64,000 nt of DNA from Vicia villosa. Its lineage: Eukaryota > Streptophyta > Magnoliopsida > Fabales > Fabaceae. The notes beneath the pieces were generated by a model. That model made no database searches and was not told the origin of the DNA. It saw only the letters and a program-made list of their open reading frames with translations. Position numbers and translations under genes: made by a program. Where the stretch lies: NCBI RefSeq assembly GCF_029867415.1, contig NW_026705180.1:67501-131500 (forward strand). Reading direction: 5' to 3'. Positions 1-11,982 of this stretch are shown here, one piece after another (positions within the stretch are counted from its first letter, which is position 1; every line of letters starts with the position of its first letter).

Positions 1-64
1 GTATAATGTATTTTTGAAAATAAAATAATGATAGCTAGGAATGTATAATAAAGCGCTATAAATT

Positions 65-198
65 GACGGATGATACTTATAGCTATAGTTAATTATAATT
101 ATGATAGCCATACTCTTGGAATCAGAAAAGCGACGGATGATACTTATAGCTATAGTTAATTATAATTATGATAGCCATACTCTTGGAATCAGAAAAGC
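65..198. repeat. 67-bp tandem duplication
   Basis: Two adjacent copies of a 67-bp unit (65-131 and 132-198), both starting GACGGATGATAC, look identical by eye. The sequence is AT-rich and I see no gene in it. The short reading frame across it is a product of the repeat. From 199 to 511 I see only AT-rich unannotated sequence. Confidence 0.85.
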
Positions 199-511
199 AA
201 TGAAAATTTTTGAAATTCAATTTTCTCATTCAAATGTTTCATCATCACATCGGTTTATAATAACAAGGATATCGACAGCATTTACAACAACAACATGAAC
301 ATGAATCTATAATTATCTATAATCTATAATCTATAACTATATATAAAGAGGATAGGAGTTCTTGGGCTGACCTTTATTTTTTTCAAAAATACCCTTTTAT
401 TTTTATTTTTAATAAATAACCAAATACAACTTAAAAACTTGAGTGGTTAGTAATTTTGGTCGGTTATCACTTATTCAAATGTGTTTAATCACCAAATGTG
501 AAATTCTTTTA

Positions 512-1160
512 GGGTGTGTTTGGTGGAGAAAAGAAGTTGAGTAGAGAGAAAGAGGTGAGAAAGAATAAAAGGTGAGAGAAAGAGATGAGAAATAAAATAG
601 ATTTGGTGTATTGTTTGGTATAAGAGAATGAAGAGAGAAATAGAAGAGAAAGAGATGATATTATTTTTTAAAAAGACTAAAATATCCTTGAGTTAAAATT
701 AATATATAACTTATATTTAATTTAATTAATAATATATTTTTATTTATTTATAAATAAATTTGTTTTAATTAATTATTACTTATATCCCATAAAAATATAT
801 TATTTATTAATAAAAAAATTATCAATCTAAAACCTAATTTTTTTAATCCAACGTGTGGTTATTTTTTTATAATCCAAAAGAAGAAGGAAATAAATTATAT
901 TTTGAAGGTTATTTTTTTATAATCCAAAAGAAGAAGGAAATAAATTATATTTTGAAAAAGCAATGACATATAAGACTTTGTGGACATCCTTGCTATTTCT
1001 TCTCATTTTAGGGGAGAAAGAAAAAAGGTGTGGGTCCCACCATTTATTCTTCTCTCTTCTCATTTTCTCTGCTTGCCAAGCAGAAGAAATCCCCTACTTC
1101 TCTTCTCTTTCTCTCTTCCCTATCTCTCTCTTCTTAATTTCTCTCAAACCAAGCAAAGCC
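512..1160. mobile_element. Tourist/PIF-Harbinger-like MITE
   Basis: The left end reads GGGTGTGTTTGGT and the right end, reverse complemented, reads GGCTTTGCTTGGT. A TTA trinucleotide flanks both sides (509-511 and 1161-1163), as expected for PIF/Harbinger target duplications. The subterminal parts are purine-rich on the left and pyrimidine-rich on the right. A 50-bp tandem duplication (857-906, 907-956) lies inside. There is no transposase, so the element is non-autonomous. Downstream, 1164-1872 is AT-rich with no gene that I can support. Confidence 0.55.
857..956. repeat. 50-bp tandem duplication inside the MITE
   Basis: Two exact 50-bp copies starting GGTTATTTTTTTATAATCC lie at 857-906 and 907-956. 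Confidence 0.85.
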
Positions 1161-1882
1161 TTAGGGAGTTGGAGAGAGAAATTTACTTTCAATAAGTGAT
1201 AGCAGTTATTCAAATGTAAAATTTGAAAAATTATACATTTCAAACACACCATATAAGCCTGTAATATAGGAAGAAGAATTGATGAAAGAGAGAGATCAGA
1301 TTTTAAACGATGAAACGCAATTAAAATATATTTTGTCGCTAAAACTACTGTATTATAACATCTATTTTATCTTTTCAAGTTAACGTATTATTTTGTTCTT
1401 CTAACTTATATGATTTCTTTGTTTTCACTTATTCAAATTGAGTTTTTTACATTTTATTTTCATCTAATGTGAATCATGTAAGTTCTAATTCAAACTTTCA
1501 TCTAATATATTTTCATTATATTTCTTCAATCTTTGGGCATGAGAATCAATGGTGCTTCTTACTGTAGAATCAATTGTGTTATATATTATCCATGAGCCAT
1601 TTATTTTTGTTAAAAAGGATTATTTCTTAGAGTGGTTTGTTTGGATATGTTTATGAAGGATTGAGTCTAATTAATCTTTTCATTTGCAATTTGTCTTATA
1701 ATAGGTGTATTTTTCTATTCGACTATTTTTTCATGGTCGTGTTTAGTTGTTGTAATAGATTAATTGTTTGAAATTATTTAGCAATATTGATGGCTTAAAA
1801 GAGAAATTTAGAATGTGTGATAATATGTTATGGTTAAATGTATTCCTACCTTTCTCATCACTTTGTAGTCAACTAGCGGGAT

Positions 1883-1902
1883 ACCCGTGCATTCGCACGG
1901 GT
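1883..1902 (-). other. Helitron 3'-terminal hairpin
   Basis: This is a perfect 8-bp stem, ACCCGTGC paired with GCACGGGT around a 4-nt ATTC loop. On the minus strand it precedes the terminal CTAG by about six bases. Hairpins here mark the 3' end during rolling-circle transposition. Confidence 0.7.
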
Positions 1903-2726
1903 ACTGGTATGATGCACGCATTTGTTTTTACTATATAATAAAAATGAAATGAAAGAAAAATTAAATTGTAAAATCAAAAAAAATTATTTATTTTTTATTT
2001 ATTTAGAAGATGATATGTAAATGATATCAATATTTGGATCAGTTGTTTTCTTTTTCCTGTTTCATATAATTTCTACGATATGAGAAAAAAAAAACAATAA
2101 AATTTTATTGACTCACTACATGTTTGGATCATTGGTTTCATTTTTCCCGTACTAAAGTTGAATTAGTAAGTTACTCCTTTTTATTAAAAATTTATTGACT
2201 AATTACAAAATTTTATTGACTCAGTGCATGTTTAGATCAGTGGTTTCATTTGTCATGTATTAAAGTTAGATCAGTAGTAAAGTTGTTCCTGTTTATAACA
2301 ATAGTATTTTTTTTCCTTAATGTTTTCACATATTTGAAAAAAATGATCGATAATTTTTTTTGTTATTCAATATTTATATTAATAGTAAAATTGTTTCCAT
2401 TTATAATAGTAATTTTTTTTCTATATATAAAAGATAATTTTGTTATGATATTATTTATAGAAGTATTTGAATCAATAGTATAGTTGTTCTCCGTATAAAT
2501 AAATATTTTAATCAACAATGTACTTTTTTCTGCATAATTTTTTTTTGTTTGTTTTGATAATAATAAAAAATGATTTTAAATTTATAATGATCAATATTAG
2601 ACATATTGTAAAATTTTTAATAGGATTATGAAGAAAAATATAAACCTTAGAGATTATAATATAATTAATGTTGATGCACATGAACTGACGTGGTGAGTTA
2701 GTCGTTAAATAATGCATTATAAAAAC

Positions 2727-3092
2727 ATAATTCAATATCGAGATTTTTTTTATTAAAACCTTGCAAAATAAAGTATGTCAAAATTTATAAATATAAATTA
2801 TTGGTTGTAAATGTTTTGAAGCAAGTACTTGAAAATGGGTAACAGCTGCATAATATTATATAAATATGTATTAATAGCAAACTGGATTGTAGCAGAGACC
2901 TAAAAACTTATAATTCAAGATCGAGATTTTTTTATTAAAACCTTGCAAAATAAAGTACAATCTGTCAAAAATTATAAATATAAATAATTGGTTGTAAATA
3001 TTTTGAAGCAAGTACTCGAAAATGGGTAACAGCTGCATAATATTATATTATAAATATGTATTAATAGCAAAATAAATTGTAGCAAAGACCGG
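2727..3092. repeat. Imperfect tandem duplication, period about 182 bp
   Basis: Two copies share the anchors CGAGATTTTTTT, CCTTGCAAAATAAAGTA and AATGGGTAACAGCTGCATAA. They start near 2727 and 2911 and differ by several substitutions and small indels. Both lie inside the Helitron, so it is older internal structure of that element. Confidence 0.75.
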
Positions 3093-6000
3093 ATTGTATC
3101 CGTTTCCAGAAAGAGTTATCATGTCAAGGCGGTTAGGAAAAAACATTTATACATAGGGGTGAGATTTATTTCCAATGATATTTTTTATTACAATTTTAAA
3201 TGTAGTGATATTTAGAAAATTTTAAATCCATTTCTTTTTACCTTACTTCACATTAAAAAAATTAAATACTACAATACTTCTAAATATATAGTATCACTTT
3301 TTTAAAATGGAACAATACCTATATTTAATAATAAGTTGAAAATTCAATACATATTTGAAAAAATCAATACATATTAAAAATATTCTCACTCAGCATGAAG
3401 TCATGTCATATTTTTTTGTTAATTAGTACGATTCAATAGATATTTAAAATTAAATCAAATAATTAATATTGAAAATTTACTATTAATATTTGAACTCTTC
3501 TTTAAGTCTAGAACAATGACTTCTCTTCAATAATTTCTTTCATCAATCTAAAAATTTATAAATAAATAAACAAATATTAATAAAAATATAAATAAGTAGA
3601 AATGAAATAAAATTAAATGAGATATAAATATTAAAAAAAATTGAGTTAAATATGATATAAACTTGACCATTTACCAAAAATAAATTCAAAACTCATCAAT
3701 TAAAACTTATTAAAAAAATCCATAAACACAACAAACATTTTTAATAGCAGTCAAACTCAACAAACATTGGGAGAAGGATGAAACTTCATAAAGAGGATAT
3801 TCAGCAAATATTGGGAGAAGGAAAACTATTTTATTGGTGCATGTGAGAGTGCATTGATTGGGAAGAAGTAATGGAGTTGAGTCAAAAATAATAAAATAAA
3901 GTCATGATTATCTTCAAAATTTTGAAAATATAATGATGTCTCACATAAATGAAATATGAAACATTGAAAATCTATTGTAGAAAAACAAATTGAACAACCT
4001 GAAAAAGAAAATAGTATATAAGTTAATATTTATCTAATAATAAAAATAACATTATAAACTAAGAAAAAAAAAACACAGAAATTATAAGTTGGCAAATTAA
4101 TATAAGAAAAACAACATAGATAGCTTTTTTTCTTGTTGGAAACAAAAGAACAACTCGTCGAAAAAAAATATAGATGAAAGGTTAGTAAACTTAAAAATGG
4201 AGAGAACATAAATTAAAAATAATACTAATATGAAAGAAGGTATATTAATACACTTGAAATAAATAAATAAATAAGAAAAATTTAAAATTGAAAAAAGAGA
4301 AGACATAAATATTGAGAGGAAATTAACAATTGTTGAGGTGACATAAGAGAGAGTTGGTATTCAATGTCAGAAAAAAGTGAAAAAAAGTAAATTTGACATT
4401 AAATATTATATCACTACTTTCAAATATTTTGGTATTCAATGTCGAAATAATCACATATTTAATTTATCAATGACAAAGTGTGTAAATATGTACACCAACT
4501 GATTTGATTTGACATAGCTCTAGAGTTGTCTAAAGTTATAGTAGGTTTTTTCTTAAGAAAGTACATTATCAGATTAATTACATGTGCAAAAGTTAAACTA
4601 CAACAAACTGTCTAATACATAGTTCATAGAAGTAGAGTAACTATTGTGTAACATAGTCCATTTAATATAAAAGTAATCTATATAGGCTGCAAAACATGCA
4701 GAACAATTAATTGTCTTCTGCAGATATTTTTTCATGGTAGCAATACAATATTTGCATTGAAGGTTAGAATTTGAAAAAGCATGGGATGAAAATAAAAAGA
4801 GATGTGGTCACATGGTCTGGGACACACAATTTTTCACCGATACAAATTATTAAAAAGGGACAAATAGTTTGAAAAACGAAAAAAACTAAAAAATATAAAA
4901 TTAAAAAAAGAATTTAAATCATAAAATGTAGTAAAAAAATCGTCATTAATTTGCTACCATAATCAATAAGATGACTATTATGATATTTGATGAAAAATAT
5001 TGAATGACAATAAAATATATCAATAACTTATTGTACATATTTAGATTAATAACTTATTTTTTTTCCTCGCTTGCATTAATTATACAAATGAGAACATATA
5101 TTTTGTTACTTTCCGTGGGATAAATTTTGTTACTTTTGGGACAATTTCCATTCAAATGAAACCATAATTTTTATATTACAATCAATATTATATAATACAT
5201 AATCAGCGATTATTATTATATAATTATTATTTTTATTTTAATTTAAGAAGAAATATTAATTTTTGGTAACAATAAAACTTTTATCAATCGTGCTTAATAT
5301 TGAATTAATATTAGAAGTTTTAGAAAAAAATTGAAGAGTTGGAAATCTTTAAAGGTTTTTTAAGTCGTGATTAATATTTTATATTTAATTTATTGATAAA
5401 TTATCTTTTAAGTTTTATTTTTAATTTATTGATAAATATAATTAAAAATATGAATTAAAAAACATTTCCTTTTCCATTGTAAAAATAAAATTAATTAATT
5501 GAGTTTTTCAAATGACCATAAATTCTTTTTATATTTTTTAATATATTACTAACAATTTTGTCTCAAAAACTAAATGCCTCATATGTATAATAAATTCACA
5601 ATCAAAACTAATCAATGTTGTCAAGATGTAAAATTACAATTTGTCTCATATATATAATAAATTCACAATCAAAACTAAATCAGTATTTTATAAAAAAGGA
5701 CAATCAATATCAACAAATTAAAATTAAACAACAATTTTAAAAAGTCTAAAGAAATATAATAATAGAGATTTTGAGTAAAAAAAATTAAATATTTTATAAA
5801 TAAAACAATCAATATCAATTAAGTATATTCATACATAATATATTCATATTCAAAATCAAATAAGTTAGTAAGAAGAAAAGATATGTGCAAAATGAAATCA
5901 ACAAAACCATAAAGAACATATATTGATGAAACAACAAAAAAATATCTTCTTTAATTTCATAGATCTCAAAACATTACTTATCTTTTTCACAGATCTAAAA

Positions 6001-8214
6001 AAACCACTGATTTCACAGAGAAAAGAGAAAAAAAATTGTGATGTTTGATAGAAAAGAGAATAGAGTAGTATAGAAAGAAGAGATAGATGTTGAGGGAGAA
6101 AGACAATATAATGATAAAAGAGTGAGCAGTAAAAGCATTGGGAACATTATTTGACAGCAGCCTTGATTACCACCCATTGGTACTCCCAATAGTTTGCTTC
6201 TTTTCTTCATCCCCATAATTTACTTCTTTTCTTCTTTTCTTCTCCAAATACTCATAATTTTTTTCTTCATAATTTTTTTCTTTTCTTCCTTCCCATAATT
6301 TACCACAAACACAAACATGTACTCTTTTGTCTGATGTACAAAAGAAGTGAACACAAAATAAAATCACAAAACTGAAATAATACACTTTTAACAAAACAAA
6401 TATGCATAAGTTTCCAACACAAACCACATAAGAAATCATTGAAAACTTTGTTAATAAACCAACACAAACAACATAAGAAATCATTGAAAACATAGTTAAA
6501 AAAAACAGTTTCCCTTAAATGATGAAACCAAGTAGAAACACACGTGATTCACAAAGTTAATGAACAACCAGTTTCCCTACACACAAAGTTTGCATTAACT
6601 TTGTTTATAAAAATTTAGTTTCCATTAAATCCAGAGTTTTGATTCACAAAATCACATATCACATACAACAAAGAAGATAAACGATGAAATGAACAAAAAA
6701 CGATGACAACCAGGTTTACATGCTTACATCTTTATCAACGACGATCATCGTTTATGTTCTTTGTTTTTATTAACAACGCTCCATTTGTGATGGATACGAA
6801 CAACCACTTTCTAAAGCTCCTTTGAATCATTGATGTTCTTCGCAGCTCAAACGGTCTAGACATGAAGATCTAAAAAACCAGAGAAAATATTAAAACAAAA
6901 TTAGAGGAAGAACAACAGAGAAGGGAAATGTTGGTGGTAGGTTGAATCCAAAGAGAGGATAGGATAGGAGAGGTTAAAGGAAGAGAGAGAATAAGAAAGG
7001 AAGGTGGAATGGTGTAAACAATATGTTCATTGGGAACACCATATTTGTCTTCGGCTACTGTTCTGCAGAGGATGCTTTATGTCACTTCTGAGTTCAAATG
7101 CAACTAAAATGTATCCAAGTAATAATAAAATAACATTTCCAAGCATAAACCGTGTAACATATAGCAATTATGTAACTAAAACCAGCAAATTATCTGACAA
7201 ATGATTACTTTAGACACAATTTACCCCCAAATGTGAGATTTGTCACAAAATTAAGCAAGGGTTAAGTTGTCTTAACCAGAACAACTTCCCTTCTTATATT
7301 ATAGATTAACTGTGTTTAGTTACTCTTCTTTTTTAGTGACACTTATTTATTATATTTTAACTGTTGTAAAGGGCCGCTGGAAATAGAAAATTGCGAGAAA
7401 GAAATATAGGAGAGGAAACGGACTTTAGTGTTGATGAAAGAGAGGGGACTAGAGGGAAAAATTATTCGCTCTCTTGATACTATATTTGTTTGATAAATTC
7501 ATGAAAATTATTTTTGTTATAGGAAAAAAACTGTTATATAAATGTTTCAAAGAAAATATATTTAATTTTGAATACTGTTCCAATGATTTCTAATTTCACT
7601 ACTGAATACACAATGCTTCCAAATGCAACAAAAATGGTTCTCATTTTGTTAATAATATATTAATGTTATTTTTTTGGTGAGAATAACATATTAATTTTTA
7701 GTTCAAATTAAATATAACTTGCACACTAAATTTTATAATGTGGTCGGTCTATATAAATTTTCTCTTTTTTTCCGTTACATTATGTCATTATAATGTTAAT
7801 ATGACAAAGTTATGACGTCTTGACCAGAAATTTAACTAAATTTAACTACATGATGAATGAAATTTTTTCTAATAGAATTTATTTTCCACCGAATATTAAA
7901 AAATTGATGTTAAGAATATTATAATGCTATATTGCTTATTTTTTTGAGGAAAATCATCGATAGAAAATTTTGAAAGAAAAGTTAGACAAGGTACATAATA
8001 TGATAATATGTTAAATAACATGTTAAAGAAATTTAAATATAAAAAATATTAGTTAAATTTTTCACGTGGGTGCGTATTAGAAAAAGCGGACCGATAAACA
8101 CGAGAGTCTTTAACGCCAAATTTCAAAGACTAATAATGAGTAATTATGATCCTTCACAAAATTTCACGACATATTACTTTAGTAGACATTTAAAGACTTT
8201 TTGGCTATTGATCT

Positions 8215-8645
8215 AACCTGATCAGAATGGATCGTCACGGTAGCTGGATCTGGCTTGATGAACAAGGTGGGGGGGTACCTGCAAGGTTCTCCGATGCTAA
8301 AGTCAGAAGCTATCAGAGAGAGTGAGGGTTTAAGAAGTAGAGAATGAATACCTGACCCTCTAGTGAAAAAGGGTATTTATAGCCCCCAGCGCTAGGCCAA
8401 GGTTTCTTAATTGGGCCAAATCCAATTGGAGGCCCACGTGCTAGGGCTGAGTCAGTAGGTGACTCACGTTCTGGGTGAGCGTGGCGTAGGATTCGGAGGA
8501 GGTTGATCGGATCCTTCGCTGAAGAGTTACACGTGGTCTTCATGCTTGATTGATTTGTAACGGTAACCAAGGAAATGGGCCCAAACATATTGGGCCTGCT
8601 CGGCTGGCAAGAAGAGCTGGGCCTGCTCGGCCCAGTCCGGAACAG
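8215..8645 (-). mobile_element. Gypsy-type LTR fragment (Tat-like), minus strand
   Basis: Read on the minus strand this GC-richer block holds a TATA box (CTATAAATACCC, around 8377-8388). About 100 bases downstream is a GGAGAACCTTGCAGGTACC stretch typical of plant Ty3/gypsy LTRs. A purine-rich ACTTGGGGGG tract (about 8651-8660) lies where a polypurine tract would be. The exact LTR ends are uncertain and there is no second LTR in the window. Its orientation is opposite to the coding relic at 9.7-10.6 kb, which would fit an antisense extra ORF beside a 3' LTR. From 7306 to 8214 I see no gene. Confidence 0.45.
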
Positions 8646-9106
8646 GAGCCCCCCAAGTCGTTAGTCCCGTGGGAGTGATGACTTTCGCTAAGGGGCTGAC
8701 CGAGCATATGTTCGAACGAGCGTTCGTAGCCAACTACGGTCTTCTCGGGGATTGGATCCTCGGCTCGCGGGGAGCGGAGTCGCTGTGGAGAGGCGTTCGG
8801 GTCGAGGAGGCAATCGGTTCGAGGTCGCATAGTTTGGCCGAGGAGGTGGACATTCCCGCTGTCGGTTTTTAATTGACACGTTTTGATCTGTTTCGTCAGA
8901 TTTTGACTGACAGGTGGCGACTGTTTGGAGTGTCATCATTGCCCCGCCGTTTTTTGGTTCAGGCATTGATTGCGCCCTTTGGGCTTCCCAAGACACTTTA
9001 TGGCATCTTTTGCGTTTTCCTATGTTGGGAGCCGCCTTTTGGGAGAGCAATGATTGTGTCCCTTCAGCGCCCTAGGCAATCATGGCGCCCTTTCGCTTCC
9101 TTCCCC

Positions 9107-9114
9107 TATATAAA
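9107..9114 (+). promoter_or_regulatory. TATA box of the plus-strand transposon ORF
   Basis: TATATAAA lies in a GC-rich setting (CCCCTATATAAAGAG). About 100 bases downstream a candidate splice donor GTAAGTAT (9221) starts an intron that would end at TTTTCAG (9691), five bases before the ATG at 9696. The order promoter, leader, leader intron, start codon is coherent, which supports a transcription unit separate from the opposite-strand LTR. Confidence 0.55.
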
Positions 9115-9392
9115 GAGTGAGGAGGCCATTCATTTGTCACTTAGGTTACGAAACTCTCCCAAGATTCGCTCAAGGATTTCGCCTTTTCTCTCGCGTTCCT
9201 CTTCTGCTATCTTGATCCAAGTAAGTATCCTCGACTCTTCCTTTGTATTTTCTTCATAGATTTAGGAGACCTAGCTATGAGTAGGCCGAGCGGGTGAGGA
9301 AATATCGTATATTTTGTATGAGTGTGCCGAGCGCGAGTTAGTGTTGACGAGGGAAAATGGTTGTGTGAGTCGAGTAGGTTATGAGTGTGGCA

Positions 9393-9498
9393 GAGAAATG
9401 AATGTGTGAGGCGACCAGGTTATGGGAGTGATCTTTGAATTTCGCGAGAAATGAATGTGTGAGGCGACCAGGTTATGAGAGTGATCTTTGAATTGCGC
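9393..9498. repeat. 53-bp tandem duplication in the leader intron
   Basis: Two near-identical 53-bp units, each beginning GAGAAATGAATGTGTGAGGC, lie at 9393-9445 and 9446-9498. Confidence 0.8.
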
Positions 9499-9695
9499 GT
9501 TCGCCTGGGGTAGTTTTGAAGGGGACGCCGACTTTTACGTGAGAGTTCATCTCATAGCTTATTTAAGACCGGCGTCGTCGGCGAACCCTAGATGGCTGCT
9601 CCTTGTCGTCTATTCTGCTCGCCCTTTCACTTGGCTTGCGGTGGAAGGGTGGATTTGACATGTCGAATTCACTGTTTCGTCTGCTTTTCAGGTAA

Positions 9696-10610
9696 ATGGC
9701 CGACGACGCCCGGAACGATGATGTTTTTGACATATCTGACGAAGAAGAGGCGATTGGTCAAACTCAAGACGGACACATCCCGGTTGTGGAGACCACTCCG
9801 AGGAAGCTCGGGAATTGGGTGGTTGTGGCGCCCCGGAGCATCGCTTCGCGTTTCACGACGCACCCTAAGGAGGATTTTAATTGAGTCGTGCATGGAGCCT
9901 TCGTGAGGGGCCTTCGCGCCAAAGTCCCACCAAAGAATCTGTTCGGCTTATCCAGGTCCTCGATTCGCCATGTACGAGTTCGTGTTCAAGGAGGCCGGTC
10001 TGAGGCTTCCCTTTACTCATTTACAGCGGAGTGTTTTTAGTTGGTTGCAACTGTGCCCGTCCCAGCTTCACCCTAATGCTTTCGCTTTCTTAAGGGCCTT
10101 CGAGATCGTGTGTGGTTTCTTGGAGGTCGAGGCCACTCTTCCCCTCTTTTTTTAGAGTTTTTCACCTTCAAAGGCTCCGTGATGTGGACGGAAAATTTAG
10201 CTAGATCTCCTTTAAGCAGCCGAAGAAGTTGTTCGCCATCTACCGGGATTCCATTAAGCACTTCAAGAGTCGTTATTTCATGGTTAAGCCTTATACTCCT
10301 GAGGCCGAGGACCATCTGTTTGAGATCATCGAATATTACAAGGACGGGGTGAAGAAGGTAGGACCTTCTGCTCGGTTTCCCCTGGAATGGCAATATGAGC
10401 ATTTCGAGAAGGGGACAGATTCTTATATCTTCAGGGATGAGGATTTGAACGAGCGAAGATTTGACGAGCTACAAGAGGCTTGTCACCTTCGTTGATGGGT
10501 TCAGGCCGGCGACGTGCACGTTGCCAAATGGGGATCTTCTGTTCGGGGATGATGGGGAGCCTCAGATTGAGACTCGTCATATCAATACTAAGGCTATCCT
10601 CGAGTGTGAG
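9696..10610 (+). pseudogene. Frameshifted gypsy-associated extra ORF (PF04195-like)
   Basis: Three frames in succession encode one protein. It starts MADDARNDDVFDISDEEE at 9696, continues as MYEFVFKEAGLRLPF and PSQLHPNAFAFLRAFEI (from 9970), then as KLFAIYRDSIKHFKSRYF and YTPEAEDHLFEIIEYY (10.2-10.5 kb). The order, with YEF, RLPF, PSQLHPN and RAFEI in the middle part, is what I know from the 'putative gypsy type transposon' family found as an additional ORF in plant Tat-lineage Ty3/gypsy elements. Its biochemical role is unknown. There is a stop near 9884 and frame changes near 9890, 10155 and 10490; the coding sequence then runs into a GA-rich simple repeat. It is a relic and encodes no intact protein. 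Confidence 0.6.
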
Positions 10611-10790
10611 GGAGGGGGGGAGAGAGATAGAGGGAGAAGGGGATGATGAGAGGGGGCGAGAGTGAGAGGGAAAAGGATGGTGAGAGGGAGAGGGGGAGAG
10701 TGCATGAGAGGGAGAGGGAGAGGGAGAGAGGGGGGAGTGAAAGGGAGAGAGTGAGATGGAGAGGGAGAGAGGGAGAGGGAAAGGGATTGA
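10600..10790. repeat. GA-rich simple repeat
   Basis: This is a purine tract of GAGAGG and GGGAGA variants, about 190 bp. It terminates the coding similarity of the preceding relic. The Pro/Ser/Leu-rich frames on the opposite strand and the Arg/Glu-rich frame on this strand are translations of the repeat, not genes. Confidence 0.9.
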
Positions 10791-10976
10791 AAATGTCATT
10801 GGTCATTTTAATTCTTATTATACTAATCATGTTTAAATAATATTATTTTTAATGGAACGTATAACACAAACTTCATAAAAAAATCGCTCTCTCTCAAGAA
10901 AACTATTAGTTTAATATAAAAAAACTAATAAAATTATTGTATATAGTTAAACTCACTAAAACTATTTTAACTAATA

Positions 10977-11085
10977 CTCCCTCCATTCTCATTTATAAGC
11001 AAATTTTAACTTTATAGTCCAAATACATCATTTATTCAATAAATCTAAAAAGTCATAGTTTGCTTATAAATAGGAATGGAAGAAG
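10977..11085. mobile_element. Stowaway-like MITE, 109 bp
   Basis: The left end is CTCCCTCCATTCTCATTTAT and the right end, reverse complemented, is CTTCTTCCATTCCTATTTAT; both continue into AAGCAAA. TA dinucleotides flank both ends (10975-10976, 11086-11087). This is the standard form of Tc1/mariner-derived Stowaway elements. It has no coding capacity. Confidence 0.8.
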
Positions 11086-11334
11086 TATATATTTATCATC
11101 TTAATTTTAATTCTACTAATTATGTCTAACTAATATTATTTTAGCAAAGGAAACATACAATAAAAACTTCATAAAAGATATACACGTAATTATTTTTCTC
11201 TACTGTGCGCATTAAAAAAAGCGGATAAACGGACACGAGAGTGCCCGTTTAAACGCTAGTGTTTATAATGATCTTATCATCCTAATCTTTTCTTCGAAGG
11301 TTCATCACAATCACATGAACCACGATCCGATCAA

Positions 11335-11730
11335 ATAGTTGCTGATTTTACTAATCGTGCTGCTTTGGTCGGGGTTTATTTCAAGAAGAGGAATGTTGAT
11401 GATGATAGAATTCATAGTCTACCGCACAAGAAATATGGATCGTACACGTGTCCAAAGTGCTACCAAGTGTTGGTAACTTCGTAGAAATTTGCTTCTCATA
11501 TGATTTCAAAGTACTACAAGTTTGATAGTCCGGAAGAGAGAAAAAAGAGATATATGTCTAGGGTCAATAAGAAACTAGATCAATTAGATCTCCAGAGTCA
11601 TAAGCTCGATAACGGAAAAACTACTTTTGCTCCTGTTGTTCTATCTATTGATCATCCACATGTTGCTTCTATTGTCAATAATGAAGATCAAAATCAATCT
11701 TCTTTGGCGCTTCCTCTCCATGTAGTTTAA
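11335..11730 (+). pseudogene. C2H2 zinc-finger-like gene fragment with an amber stop
   Basis: One frame reads ADFTNRAALVGVYFKKR, then KKYGSYTCPKCYQVLVTS, an in-frame TAG (about 11482), then KFASHMISKYYKF and EERKKRYMSRVNKKLDQ, ending at a TAA at 11728. CPKC followed after about twelve residues by SH, then a basic ERKKRYMSR segment, resembles plant C2H2 proteins with a TSQKFASH core. The TAG stands exactly where Gln is expected, a one-base change. The second His position of the finger appears as Tyr. Without the stop codon it would be about 131 residues. A partial or retrocopied gene is likely; the parent gene is not identifiable here. Confidence 0.45.
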
Positions 11731-11982
11731 ATAAGTGTGCTCAATTTACATTGTTGAAATACTTTTATCATAGTCAATCTAATAAATGCATACGTTTAAA
11801 TTTTTGTAAGTATTCTTTAAATTTTTTGTTGTTGTTTCCTTTCATTTGATCTTTAATTTCGAGTCTAATTTGTCTTGTTCGGTTGTCTAATTTTAATTTC
11901 ATGTACCAACACAACTACATGAATAATAAATGTTTTCCATCTTGTTATTAATTTATAGGCTTAATATATATTATGATTCACT

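Larger units (their letters stand above)
1873..7305 (-). mobile_element. Non-autonomous Helitron, 5.4 kb, minus strand
   Basis: Read on the minus strand, the element begins TCTATAATATAAG at 7305 and ends CTAG at 1873. An 8-bp-stem hairpin (ACCCGTGC, 4-nt loop, GCACGGGT; about 1883-1902) lies a few bases inside the end. It sits between A and T: the minus-strand base before TC is A (7306) and the base after CTAG is T (1872). Those are the defining Helitron features: TC start, CTRR end with a subterminal hairpin, A/T target and no target duplication. No RepHel protein is visible; only short AT-rich frames occur inside, so it would depend on a partner for movement. The interior holds an imperfect tandem duplication (2727-3090). 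I recognise no captured gene. Confidence 0.7.

Noticed and set aside
6167..6493. 108-residue minus-strand frame with a repeated SMISYVVCVG motif
   Set aside because: Comes from a short direct duplication inside the Helitron; no recognisable protein.
8313..9050. Several overlapping frames on both strands in the GC-rich LTR block
   Set aside because: High GC leaves frames open by chance; none shows a family motif, and the block reads as LTR and promoter.
10431..10799. Long Pro/Ser/Leu frames on the minus strand
   Set aside because: They are the reverse translation of the GA simple repeat.
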